Assembly: GCA_900596015.1 (NCBI GenBank)
Contig: UVIF01000002.1
Coordinates: 248,001 to 312,000 of the forward strand
Length of the DNA stretch: 64,000 nt
Origin: Pseudomonas viridiflava
Lineage (GTDB): Bacteria; Pseudomonadota; Gammaproteobacteria; Pseudomonadales; Pseudomonadaceae
Direction of reading: 5' to 3'
The notes under the pieces: model-generated
Databases searched by the model: none
What the model was told of the DNA's origin: nothing
What the model saw: the letters and a program-made list of their open reading frames with translations, nothing else
Made by a program: the position numbers and the translations under genes
Shown: one piece after another, positions 53,903-60,625 of the stretch
Layout of the letters: each line of letters starts with the position of its first letter
How positions within the stretch are numbered: the stretch's first letter is position 1

Positions 53903-54289
53903 ATGAGCAACAACATCAAAGCCGTGCCAACCAGCGATTACAACGCCGTCATCGAAACCGCCAGCAACTATGTCGAAGGCTTGCGTGCAGGCAACGTTGC
54001 CATCATCGCGGAAGCGTTTCATGAAGACGCCGTGATGTACGGCTTCACTAACGGGAAACTGTTGGGCGGGCCGATCAGCAACCTTTATACGTTCGTCGAA
54101 ACCAACGGCACGGCGCCAGACATCAGCACTCGTCTGGACGTGCTGGCTATCACTCCGACCACCGCTGTGGTACGCGTCGATATGGAAAAAGACGCGATCG
54201 GCGCTGACTACAACGACTACCTGACGTTGATCAAAATCGATGGTGCCTGGAAAGTCATTGCAAAGGTTTACCACCAATTCGAAGGCTGA
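53903..54289 (+). CDS. NTF2-like/lumazine-binding-like small protein
   Basis: The 128-residue protein has the NTF2-like cone fold pattern (YNAVIETASNYVEGLRAGNV, IIAEAFHEDAVMYGF, YLTLIKIDGAWKVIAKVYHQ). It matches the putative lumazine-binding group often found with OYE and SDR genes. CAGGAG precedes the ATG. Function is unknown; a ligand-binding or isomerase role is possible. Confidence 0.82.
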   Translation: MSNNIKAVPTSDYNAVIETASNYVEGLRAGNVAIIAEAFHEDAVMYGFTNGKLLGGPISNLYTFVETNGTAPDISTRLDVLAITPTTAVVRVDMEKDAIGADYNDYLTLIKIDGAWKVIAKVYHQFEG

Positions 54290-54348
54290 CTGCGCAGTTC
54301 TGTGCCGGCGCGAGCCGCACCGGTACTTCCCCACAACAGGAGCAACCC

Positions 54349-55005
54349 ATGTCCAGAATTTTTGTCATTGGCGCCGCCGGTAAAGTCGGCAAACGCCTTG
54401 TTAGTCTTCTTGTCAGTAACGGTCGCGACGTAGCCGCACTGCATCGGCAGCCAGCGCAATCGGCAGCCCTCACTGCAACGGGAGCGCAGCCAGTTCTCGG
54501 TAATCTGATCGAGCTGGATGCCGCTCAGTTGGCAACACTGATGGCGGGCAGTGATGTCGTCATTTTCACGGCCGGTGCGGGCGGCGCAGGTATCGAACTG
54601 ACCAATGCCATCGATGGCAAAGGGCTGGAAACCGCTGTTGTGTCAGCGCAACTTGCCGGGGTGCGTCGCTTCCTGTTGGTCTCGGCATTTCCTGAAGCAC
54701 TGCGCGGTACCGACACCTCCGAGGGGTTCGAGAATTACATGCGCGTGAAAAAAGAGGCCGATGTTTATCTGGCTTCATCGGAACTGGAATGGGTAATCCT
54801 CAGGCCAGGAACATTGGTTGATGAACCAGGTACGGGCAAAGTTCGGGCGGGGTTGGCTATCCCCTATGGTGAAGTCCCTCGCGATGACGTGGCGGCTTTT
54901 TTGGCGGCGTTGGTCGACTGCCCCGATGTGTCCCGGCAGATCATCGAACTTACGCAAGGCACCGTGCCGATCGATCTGGCTGCAAGCACACTCAGCCAGC
55001 GATAA
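54349..55005 (+). CDS. NAD(P)-binding atypical SDR (NmrA/YwnB-like)
   Basis: The 218-residue protein begins MSRIFVIGAAGKVGKRLVSL with the GxxGxxG cofactor loop of atypical SDRs, then VVIFTAGAGGAGIELTNAID and LVSAFPEALRGTD. It lacks the usual YxxxK pair, as in NmrA-like or flavin-reductase-like members that sense or reduce. It is the last gene of the OYE cluster. Confidence 0.85.
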   Translation: MSRIFVIGAAGKVGKRLVSLLVSNGRDVAALHRQPAQSAALTATGAQPVLGNLIELDAAQLATLMAGSDVVIFTAGAGGAGIELTNAIDGKGLETAVVSAQLAGVRRFLLVSAFPEALRGTDTSEGFENYMRVKKEADVYLASSELEWVILRPGTLVDEPGTGKVRAGLAIPYGEVPRDDVAAFLAALVDCPDVSRQIIELTQGTVPIDLAASTLSQR

Positions 55006-55171
55006 TTTTCAAAGACGACTGCCCACTTTGAAGCACTGATCACTTGGCTGATCGTCGATGGCCATGACAGCCTGACGCGCTACCTTGCTCAGTCACAGCC
55101 GTGTAAAGACACGCACTGAAGCCAACCGGTTTGAAGGAATACTGATGTCCCATCACCGGCCAGCCTGTGAT

Positions 55172-55798
55172 CTAAAGCGGCGGGCGCTCGAGGGCGACCC
55201 AGGCCTGCACGCTGGGACGCTGCCATTGACGTTGCGCATATTCCACCAACACTGAAGGCACAGCATCGCCATTGAGTATCAGGCGGTTGAGCATGAGCGC
55301 CAGATCGACATCCACTATCGACCATTGGCCGAAAAGATTTTCTGCGCCGTCTTTGAGCAAGGCTTGCGCCGTATAGAACAACTTGTCCGCTGACTCACGA
55401 GCCGTCGGCGACAAAGGGCCATATTGCTGACCATAGAAAACCCCAACGGTGGAGCGCTCCTGCCTGATGGGCAGCAGATCGCTGCGAATCCAGGCCTGAA
55501 CCTGCCGCGCTTTTGCCAAAAGCCGAACATCTTTCGGATAAACCGGCACTTCGGGATAAACGCTTTCGAGATACTCCGTGATCGCTGAAGATTCCGACAA
55601 GGCAAAATCTCCATCCAACAGCGTGGGGACCCTCTGGGTTTGCGAGAGAACAGCGTAGGCATCTGCCTGGTGTTCAAGTTTCTGCAGGTCGACTGCGCTC
55701 ATCGCAAAATCGATGCCTTTCTCGCGCAATGCCACAAACACTGACAAGGCATAGGGGCTGGTGAACTGCGAATCGACGTACAAGTGCAAACGGCTCAT
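55172..55798 (-). CDS. glutathione S-transferase (YfcF-like)
   Basis: The 208-residue protein has a thioredoxin-like N-terminal domain (MSRLHLYVDSQFTSPYALSV, QTQRVPTLLDGDFALSESSA with the cis-Pro and the SES glutathione motif) and an all-helical C-terminal domain. The catalytic Ser in FTSPYALS is as in YfcF. AAGGAG precedes the ATG. It converges with the OYE cluster and would add glutathione-dependent detoxification to it. Confidence 0.9.
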   Translation of the reverse strand: MSRLHLYVDSQFTSPYALSVFVALREKGIDFAMSAVDLQKLEHQADAYAVLSQTQRVPTLLDGDFALSESSAITEYLESVYPEVPVYPKDVRLLAKARQVQAWIRSDLLPIRQERSTVGVFYGQQYGPLSPTARESADKLFYTAQALLKDGAENLFGQWSIVDVDLALMLNRLILNGDAVPSVLVEYAQRQWQRPSVQAWVALERPPL

Positions 55799-55921
55799 GG
55801 ACTGATCTCCTTATGCAGAAGACTCCACGCTACGAGATTGGGCGGAGAGAGGGAAATCAATGATTTTCATGGGGGTATTCTTGGCAGGAATGGGCTGCGT
55901 TGGGGTGTGATGTCTAGCCTG

Positions 55922-55949
55922 AATACGCTACGCACTGACGTAGCGTATT
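55922..55949. promoter_or_regulatory. 28-bp perfect palindrome upstream of the GST gene
   Basis: AATACGCTACG (55922-55932) and CGTAGCGTATT (55939-55949) are perfect 11-bp arms with a 6-bp centre. It lies 124-151 bases upstream of the GST start and carries no U-tract, so it looks like an operator rather than a terminator. No regulator gene is adjacent. Confidence 0.6.
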
Positions 55950-55969
55950 GTCCGGAGTGCGACTTGTGT

Positions 55970-56000
55970 TTGGCGCGATCAACAGAATGAATCGCGCCAA
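55970..56000. repeat. TTGGCGCGAT dyad, same motif as the Fic upstream array
   Basis: TTGGCGCGAT (55970-55979) and ATCGCGCCAA (55991-56000) form perfect 10-bp arms with an 11-bp centre, just beyond the stop of the DUF3077 gene. The arms are identical to the repeat in the array at 47062-47162, nearly 9 kb away. Confidence 0.7.
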
Positions 56001-56012
56001 TCTCCTTCCAAG

Positions 56013-56270
56013 TCACTCACCGCGAATCAACAACGCATCTACCAATGCCTTCGCCCCCTCGATGCAATGCACCGTGGCGCCAACCAGTCCTGGATCCACC
56101 ACCCGGGCATCGCACATTTCAGATGCCGAAGCATGGCCGCACGTCAGCAGATGGGACAATTGCGTCAAGGCATCCTCCAAGGCAACACCCGAATTGACGC
56201 TGAATATCGGCTGCTGGTCCGAACCATGGCGGCCGAACGGCAAGACGTTGGTTTCCGTGATTTCGATCAT
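56013..56270 (-). CDS. DUF3077-like small protein
   Basis: The 85-residue protein (MIEITETNVLPFGRHGSDQQ, then PIFSVNSGVALEDALTQLSH and a C-terminal HCIEGAKALVDALL) fits the DUF3077 pattern widespread in P. putida: a PGV/SGV-EDAL helix followed by an AKALVD helix. GGAG stands seven bases before ATG 56270; a TTG two codons earlier is too close. Function unknown. A very small gene with a structured leader precedes it on the same strand. Confidence 0.75.
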   Translation of the reverse strand: MIEITETNVLPFGRHGSDQQPIFSVNSGVALEDALTQLSHLLTCGHASASEMCDARVVDPGLVGATVHCIEGAKALVDALLIRGE

Positions 56271-56311
56271 GGTCAATCTCCTTATCTATGATGAACACGC
56301 CAACAGGCCTA

Positions 56312-56385
56312 CCCATAGGCAGGCACCTATGGGAGCAGGACCTGCCCATCCGCGGGCACCTGTGGGAGCGGGCTCTGCCCGCGAA
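56312..56385. repeat. tandem REP copies
   Basis: A palindrome CCCATAGG...CCTATGGG (56312-56333) merges into a degenerate REP unit, which is followed in direct orientation by a normal copy TGTGGGAGCGGGCTCTGCCC continuing to 56385. The normal copy is the same unit as the pair at 8949-9034. Confidence 0.8.
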
Positions 56386-56399
56386 TGCCGCGCCGCGGT

Positions 56400-56606
56400 C
56401 TATGTCCGCCAGAACTGCCAAAAGCGCCGCGGCGGCTGACTCTCGCGCTGCGCATTTCTCCGCGCTTGCTCCATCAACGCACGCTGACGCTCGAAAGGCT
56501 CAGCCAGCACACGGCCATCGGTTTCAGAAAAGTCTGTTGGGAAATGAAACAACGGGTGATCGGAAGGAAGATCGACAACAGGTGGATCGCGGGTCGGCTT
56601 GACCAT
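56400..56606 (-). CDS. very small protein with DUF6124-like N terminus
   Basis: The 68-residue product opens MVKPTRDPPVVDLPSDHPLF. From memory, that MVKPTxxPP beginning is typical of Pseudomonas DUF6124/DUF3077-neighbour proteins, but here the chain ends early in a basic, Trp-rich tail (RRFWQFWRT). AGGAG precedes the ATG by seven bases. REP copies follow directly after the stop, so the 3' part of a longer gene may have been replaced. It is the gene immediately downstream of a long structured leader on the same strand. Confidence 0.6.
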   Translation of the reverse strand: MVKPTRDPPVVDLPSDHPLFHFPTDFSETDGRVLAEPFERQRALMEQARRNAQRESQPPRRFWQFWRT

Positions 56607-56643
56607 GATGCAACTCCTGACGGCTCGATTGAACCGCCCCCTT

Positions 56644-56863
56644 CCGCTGCTAAACGAAAAGGGTGGCCGCTGTACGCGGGTTAGCAGACCGGACCGTCAG
56701 GCACCCGGCGCACCCGAAGGTGCCCCACGCACAGCCGCCATAGATCGACACTGTAGGCGAAAAAAAACGCCGACAATGGGTATGGAGGCGCTGTGCGCCT
56801 GACGAATTGTTCGAGCTGCTAAACCCGGTCGCTGAATTGGCAGCGACGGGTGTGAGGTTAGCG
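56644..56863 (-). ncRNA. structured leader RNA with mutually exclusive helices (C4-like candidate)
   Basis: Read on the minus strand, three short segments can pair alternatively: CGGGTTTAGCAG (56827-56816), CTGCTAACCCG (56687-56677) and CGTTTAGCAG (56656-56647). The middle one can pair with either flank but not both. Between them lie a GCACC-UUCG-GGTGC hairpin (plus strand 56710-56723) and a hairpin GGCG-T8-CGCC (about 56756-56771); before them a stem GTCGCTG/CAGCGAC (56828-56847). The last segment is 41 bases from the start codon of the small gene at 56606. The arrangement resembles phage C4 antisense leaders. No convincing protein is encoded here. Confidence 0.5.
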
Positions 56864-57107
56864 GAGGTGGTGGGGGATGGCAAGGTTGGGGGAAGTGGGA
56901 ATTGGTGCCTGAGGGGGTGGATGAAGGATGGTTGAACGAGGGCTTTTGCCAATAGCAGTCGTTCGTCGGTGGTGTCTTTCAACCTATAACCGCCGACTAG
57001 TACCGAAAAAAAAGCAAAAAAATTTCAACACCGACGCTTATATTTATAATATTAGGTTATTCGCACACTACCGATTTCCGCTTCTTTACACCAGACGCCT
57101 CTTATAC
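56864..57107. other. transition from GC-rich chromosome to AT-rich insert
   Basis: No gene was recognised. Composition changes abruptly around 56960-57010 from GC-rich to strongly AT-rich, which continues to about 59240. No tRNA, direct repeat or integrase marks the junction. Confidence 0.5.
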
Positions 57108-57137
57108 TTTACTGGACTTTCCCAAAAGGCCTATAAT
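57108..57137 (+). promoter_or_regulatory. sigma-70 promoter candidate for the ATPase-TOPRIM gene
   Basis: A perfect -10 TATAAT at 57132-57137 is preceded 18 bp upstream by TTTACT, a 4-of-6 match to -35. It lies about 90 bases before the start codon of the defence-like gene. Confidence 0.5.
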
Positions 57138-57228
57138 AATACGCAATTGGTACAATCGTTACAAAATTTTAAGAGCACGCGAATTTCAAAAAAAATAACC
57201 ACTCACTCAAAAGATAACGAGAAGCATA

Positions 57229-59136
57229 ATGAATCGAAGAGACACGATAATCAATGATGCGGAAGCCCTAGCCTTAAAAATTGAAGGTCACAAAGTCATT
57301 GTAGAAAATTGTAATTCCGGGCTTGAAATTATCGACCTGCATGAGCGCATGATTATATTAGCAAGAGGCACTAGTGATGTACTGAAGAAAATTGACGTCT
57401 CAGATAACTACCTGAATCAATTTGAGCAGCAAATAATTGATATATCGTCAGCGTTTCCTTTTTTAAATCATATCGATAACCCTGACTTTGTGAGCAAGCA
57501 TAATTGCGATAGTCTAAGGCTAACAATACTTGAGAGTCGCCCTCATCTTGATGCCATTTTAAAACAAGTACAATTCAACCACGAATTCTTCCACAAGCTT
57601 GGTTTTTTCCAGCGCAACATCGTCGCTATTGGCGCTAATGGCAGCGGTAAAACCACTCTTGCAAATGATCTAAAAAGGTACCTTCCTCAACACGGAGTGG
57701 TAATTTCCGCCCAAAAAATCCTCCTAATCCCTACATTCAGTGGGATATCAAACATAAATTCCACCTCGCAAAAACTCTTGAACGCACAGATTGCCGACAA
57801 AACATACAAATCCACTTATAGCACCGAAAGTGGAGGTAATGCATACGGACTGCTGGTACAGTTAGGTGGTGAGTTTCATGTGCTACTCGACAATCTTTTG
57901 GCGGAAAGAAGCGCTGCAAGAAACCTGTATTGCGAAGCAGCTCTTAGCTCCAAGGAATATCGAGATGTACCGGAGACAAAACTTGATCGAGCTTTGAGCA
58001 TTTGGAATTCCCTGCTACCTCATCGGACAATTTCCTGTTCTGACGGTATAAATATTACATTAAACATGGCTTCCGGAGAGACTTATCCTGCCTATCAAAT
58101 GAGTGATGGAGAAAAGGTTTTACTTTTTCTCGTAGCTCAGGTGCTGCAAGCACCAGCATCAGGCTTTATCGTAGTTGATGAACCGGAAATGTATCTCCAC
58201 AAAACAATAGTTGACAAGCTTTGGGATATTCTCGAGGCCGAACGATCGGACTGTATATTCGTATATCTAACTCACGACCTGCACTTTGCAACGAGCCGTG
58301 TCGGGTCAAAAAAGATATGGATAAAATCTTTCAAACACCCGAACTCTTGGGAAATTGAAAGTGTGCCGGACAATGAGCTTCCAGAGCAACTATTACTAGA
58401 GTTGCTCGGCAGCAGGAAGAATATCTTATTCTGCGAAGGCACTCACAATAGCTTAGATGTTAAATTATTCAGCCTTCTATTTCCGGACCTAACAATTTGC
58501 CCCGTCGACAGCTGCTTTGATGTTATCAACTACACAAAAGCTTTTAACAAGTTACCTATGGTCACCACAAAAGCACTCGGATTGATTGACAGCGACTATC
58601 ATGATGCGCAGCGCTTAACCTCGCTAACTAGCGACAGCGTATATTCTTACTCCATGGCAGAGATCGAAAATTTACTGCTAGATGAAGAATTTTTGGGTAT
58701 TATAGCTCGACAATTACTAAAGGACGAATCTGTTACCGACTCTATTAAGCAAGACATACTAGATAAGTTGGACGAAGATATTGAATTACAAACTTCAAGT
58801 TATGTGTCGGCGAAAATCAATCATTACTTTCGAAGTTCTCATGTTGCACGAGGGCGTAATGCAAACGAAATTCAGGATCACTTCGCCCGCTTCATCAGCG
58901 CAGTGGAGATTCCCGCCTGGCATGACGAGCGAACACGAGAATTAAAAAAAATTATTTCAGAAAAAGACTATAGTCGAGCTCTTCAGGTTTATAACAACAA
59001 AGGTTTGAAGACGATAGTCCAACGACATCTAAAAATATCCGACTTCTCTGATATGGCAGTGCGTGTTTTAATAGAAAAAAGCGAAGCGCGCGGTATTCTT
59101 AGAAGACATTTTCCCAAACTACTGAGTGCAACCTGA
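57229..59136 (+). CDS. ABC-type ATPase fused to a TOPRIM/DUF4435-like domain (single-chain PARIS-like defence candidate)
   Basis: The 635-residue protein has two parts. Residues about 1-380 form an ABC/AAA-21-like ATPase: Walker A GANGSGKTT (135-143), signature MSDGEKV (291-297), Walker B FIVVDEPEMYLH (Asp317, Glu318) and switch His349 (YLTHDLHF). Residues about 395-635 resemble DUF4435/TOPRIM: Glu403 in ILFCEGTHNSLD and Asp454/Asp456 in LGLIDSDYHD, the Glu plus DxD of TOPRIM nucleases. PARIS anti-phage systems consist of an ATPase (AriA) and a DUF4435 TOPRIM protein (AriB), sometimes fused; OLD nucleases share the domain order. The gene is alone, strongly AT-rich with rare codons for Pseudomonas, and follows a TATAAT promoter, all signs of acquisition. 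Defence function is inferred. Confidence 0.75.
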   Translation: MNRRDTIINDAEALALKIEGHKVIVENCNSGLEIIDLHERMIILARGTSDVLKKIDVSDNYLNQFEQQIIDISSAFPFLNHIDNPDFVSKHNCDSLRLTILESRPHLDAILKQVQFNHEFFHKLGFFQRNIVAIGANGSGKTTLANDLKRYLPQHGVVISAQKILLIPTFSGISNINSTSQKLLNAQIADKTYKSTYSTESGGNAYGLLVQLGGEFHVLLDNLLAERSAARNLYCEAALSSKEYRDVPETKLDRALSIWNSLLPHRTISCSDGINITLNMASGETYPAYQMSDGEKVLLFLVAQVLQAPASGFIVVDEPEMYLHKTIVDKLWDILEAERSDCIFVYLTHDLHFATSRVGSKKIWIKSFKHPNSWEIESVPDNELPEQLLLELLGSRKNILFCEGTHNSLDVKLFSLLFPDLTICPVDSCFDVINYTKAFNKLPMVTTKALGLIDSDYHDAQRLTSLTSDSVYSYSMAEIENLLLDEEFLGIIARQLLKDESVTDSIKQDILDKLDEDIELQTSSYVSAKINHYFRSSHVARGRNANEIQDHFARFISAVEIPAWHDERTRELKKIISEKDYSRALQVYNNKGLKTIVQRHLKISDFSDMAVRVLIEKSEARGILRRHFPKLLSAT

Positions 59137-59157
59137 ACTTCATTATTCAGCTGAAAT

Positions 59158-59187
59158 TAAACCGTAAGATATGATTCCTACGGTTTA
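59158..59187 (+). terminator. hairpin after the ATPase-TOPRIM gene
   Basis: TAAACCGTA (59158-59166) and TACGGTTTA (59179-59187) form a 9-bp stem with a 12-nt loop, 21 bases past the stop. It is followed by GTTTG, a weak U-tract. Confidence 0.65.
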
Positions 59188-59717
59188 GTTTGCTGTCGAC
59201 CAGCAAGGGCAGCATCAAGCAGATTTTAAATGTTGGTAGCTAGTGAAACTAACGCGGTAGCGGGCGGCCATTTTCTACCTGTCAAGAATGACCCCTTTGG
59301 CTCGAAAGCGGCCCTTGCGGCACGTAGTCATCGACCGCCAGTGAGTTACACCATTCGCAGGCTTGTTCCAAACAACAGCTGTAACCCTCAAAACCCACCC
59401 ACATCAAACATCTGCCCACGCCGCAGCTAGATCGCACTTCATAGGAACACCCATTCCATGCGGATTGATGGTCGCCCTCTCCAACTTGGGATTTGGACCT
59501 CTATGGCCTAGCCACGAACCGGACACCTGGAGCGCGCCCTTTGCGCTGATGGCTGCCGGTCTGCTGGAATTGATCAATGTAAGCACCTTTCAAGAACTAC
59601 AACGACCCTGCTATTCAGCCGAATTTCAGTTAGGCACAAGGTTAAGCGACGGCGCCGCCATTCGCGCGTCCAATATTGCTTTGGCAAAGCGGGTAGTCGG
59701 CACCAACAAAACATCAT
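59188..59717. other. gene-free region at the right edge of the insert
   Basis: No convincing gene is present in 530 bases. Composition returns from AT-rich to chromosomal within the first 60 bases. Open frames here (59363 rightward, 59586 leftward) have no Shine-Dalgarno and no recognisable sequence. The stretch around 59260-59300 (GGCCATTTTCTACCTGTCAA and following GACCCC) recalls the ends of IS21-like elements, but this is a faint impression only. Confidence 0.35.
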
Positions 59718-60092
59718 TCAAGACACAGCAATCCGACCCGCCCCCATCAGCGGACAGACCTGCACGGCTCGCTCGGCCAATAGGTTGCGCAGAGCATGCA
59801 TTTGTCCGATGCGCTCGTCCAACAAGGCGATTTTCTCTGCGAATAACTGCGCCAGCAGATCGGTGGACGCTTCTTCGCTGGCCCATAGCAGCGGTAAATT
59901 TTCCCCGATCTCCCGCAGTGAAAATCCCAGCTGCTGCGCCAGCTTGATATACCCAACCAGTTGCAGGGTCTGCTCGGCATAAAACCGATAGCCGTTGGCA
60001 GCACGACCCGGCTTGATCAGGCCTTTCTCTTCATAGAACCTCAGGGTATCGACAGACACGCCCGCCTTCGCTGCTACTTCTCCGATCTTCAC
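59718..60092 (-). CDS. MerR-family transcriptional regulator
   Basis: The 124-residue regulator starts with GTG and has the MerR winged helix (MKIGEVAAKAGVSVDTLRFY, EEKGLIKPGRAANGYRFYAE), a connecting helix and a dimerisation coiled coil. The C terminus is short, with one Cys (VQVCPLMGAG). It lacks the CxxC or paired-cysteine pattern of a metal sensor, so its ligand is unclear. A canonical MerR promoter lies between it and the divergent membrane protein gene. Confidence 0.9.
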   Translation of the reverse strand: MKIGEVAAKAGVSVDTLRFYEEKGLIKPGRAANGYRFYAEQTLQLVGYIKLAQQLGFSLREIGENLPLLWASEEASTDLLAQLFAEKIALLDERIGQMHALRNLLAERAVQVCPLMGAGRIAVS

Positions 60093-60107
60093 CCGTCAAT
60101 TCTCCCT

Positions 60108-60139
60108 TTGACTCTGGACCTAACTCCAGGCTTTAGCCT
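60108..60139 (+). promoter_or_regulatory. MerR-type promoter with 20-bp spacer and central dyad
   Basis: A -35 TTGACT (60108-60113) and a -10 TAGCCT (60134-60139) are separated by 20 bp. The spacer holds the dyad CTGGA (60114-60118) and TCCAG (60125-60129). Overlong spacers with a central dyad are the hallmark of MerR-activated promoters. It points toward the membrane protein gene at 60166. Confidence 0.8.
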
Positions 60140-60165
60140 GCGGGCTCCAACTGTGAGGGGTGAAT

Positions 60166-60615
60166 ATGATCAGCGTAAATAGAAATCTACAGATCGTTCG
60201 GGGCAGTGCTGTTTACGATCTTGTGGTCACTGCGGGCTTCATGACGCCTTGGACGGCATTGCTGGTTTTTGAAGGATTCGCAGCGCTGTCCGCTGCGCTG
60301 GCATTGGACCGAGCGGTCCCCACGCTGGACACTACCGCAATGCTGTTCGCCAACCTGCTGGGCAGCATCGTGGTGGTCTGGTCGATATGGCGGCTGGTGC
60401 AACCGAGCCGCAGCATTGGTTTGTATGACGCACTGGCGAGAGTGCTGTTCGCTGCCTGGCAGCTGTTTGCAGTAGCTCACAGCGCCAGTTTTCTGATTCT
60501 GATCTTCACGGTTTTCGAAGTGGCCTTTGCCATCGCGCAACTGCTGCCGACAGACAATCCACGAGCGGTTCAAACGCAGGCACATCCTGAGGGTTCTGGT
60601 CTAGGTGCGCCGTAG
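60166..60615 (+). CDS. four-helix membrane protein, probable MerR target
   Basis: The 149-residue protein has four hydrophobic segments (LVVTAGFMTPWTALLVFEGF, LFANLLGSIVVVWSIWRLVQ, ARVLFAAWQLFAVAHSASF, LILIFTVFEVAFAIAQLLP). GAGGGG stands five bases before ATG 60166. I do not recognise a characterised family. Its promoter is of the MerR-activated type, so it should respond to the same signal as the divergent regulator. Confidence 0.75.
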   Translation: MISVNRNLQIVRGSAVYDLVVTAGFMTPWTALLVFEGFAALSAALALDRAVPTLDTTAMLFANLLGSIVVVWSIWRLVQPSRSIGLYDALARVLFAAWQLFAVAHSASFLILIFTVFEVAFAIAQLLPTDNPRAVQTQAHPEGSGLGAP

Positions 60616-60625
60616 ACGAAAGCCT

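Noticed and set aside
56650..56982. 110-codon minus-strand frame that could be called a hypothetical protein
   Set aside because: It covers the structured leader; Ser/Thr/Pro-rich translation without family match, and base-pairing structure explains the sequence better.
59363..59947. 194-codon plus-strand frame
   Set aside because: No Shine-Dalgarno and no recognisable sequence; its second half is antisense to the MerR gene.
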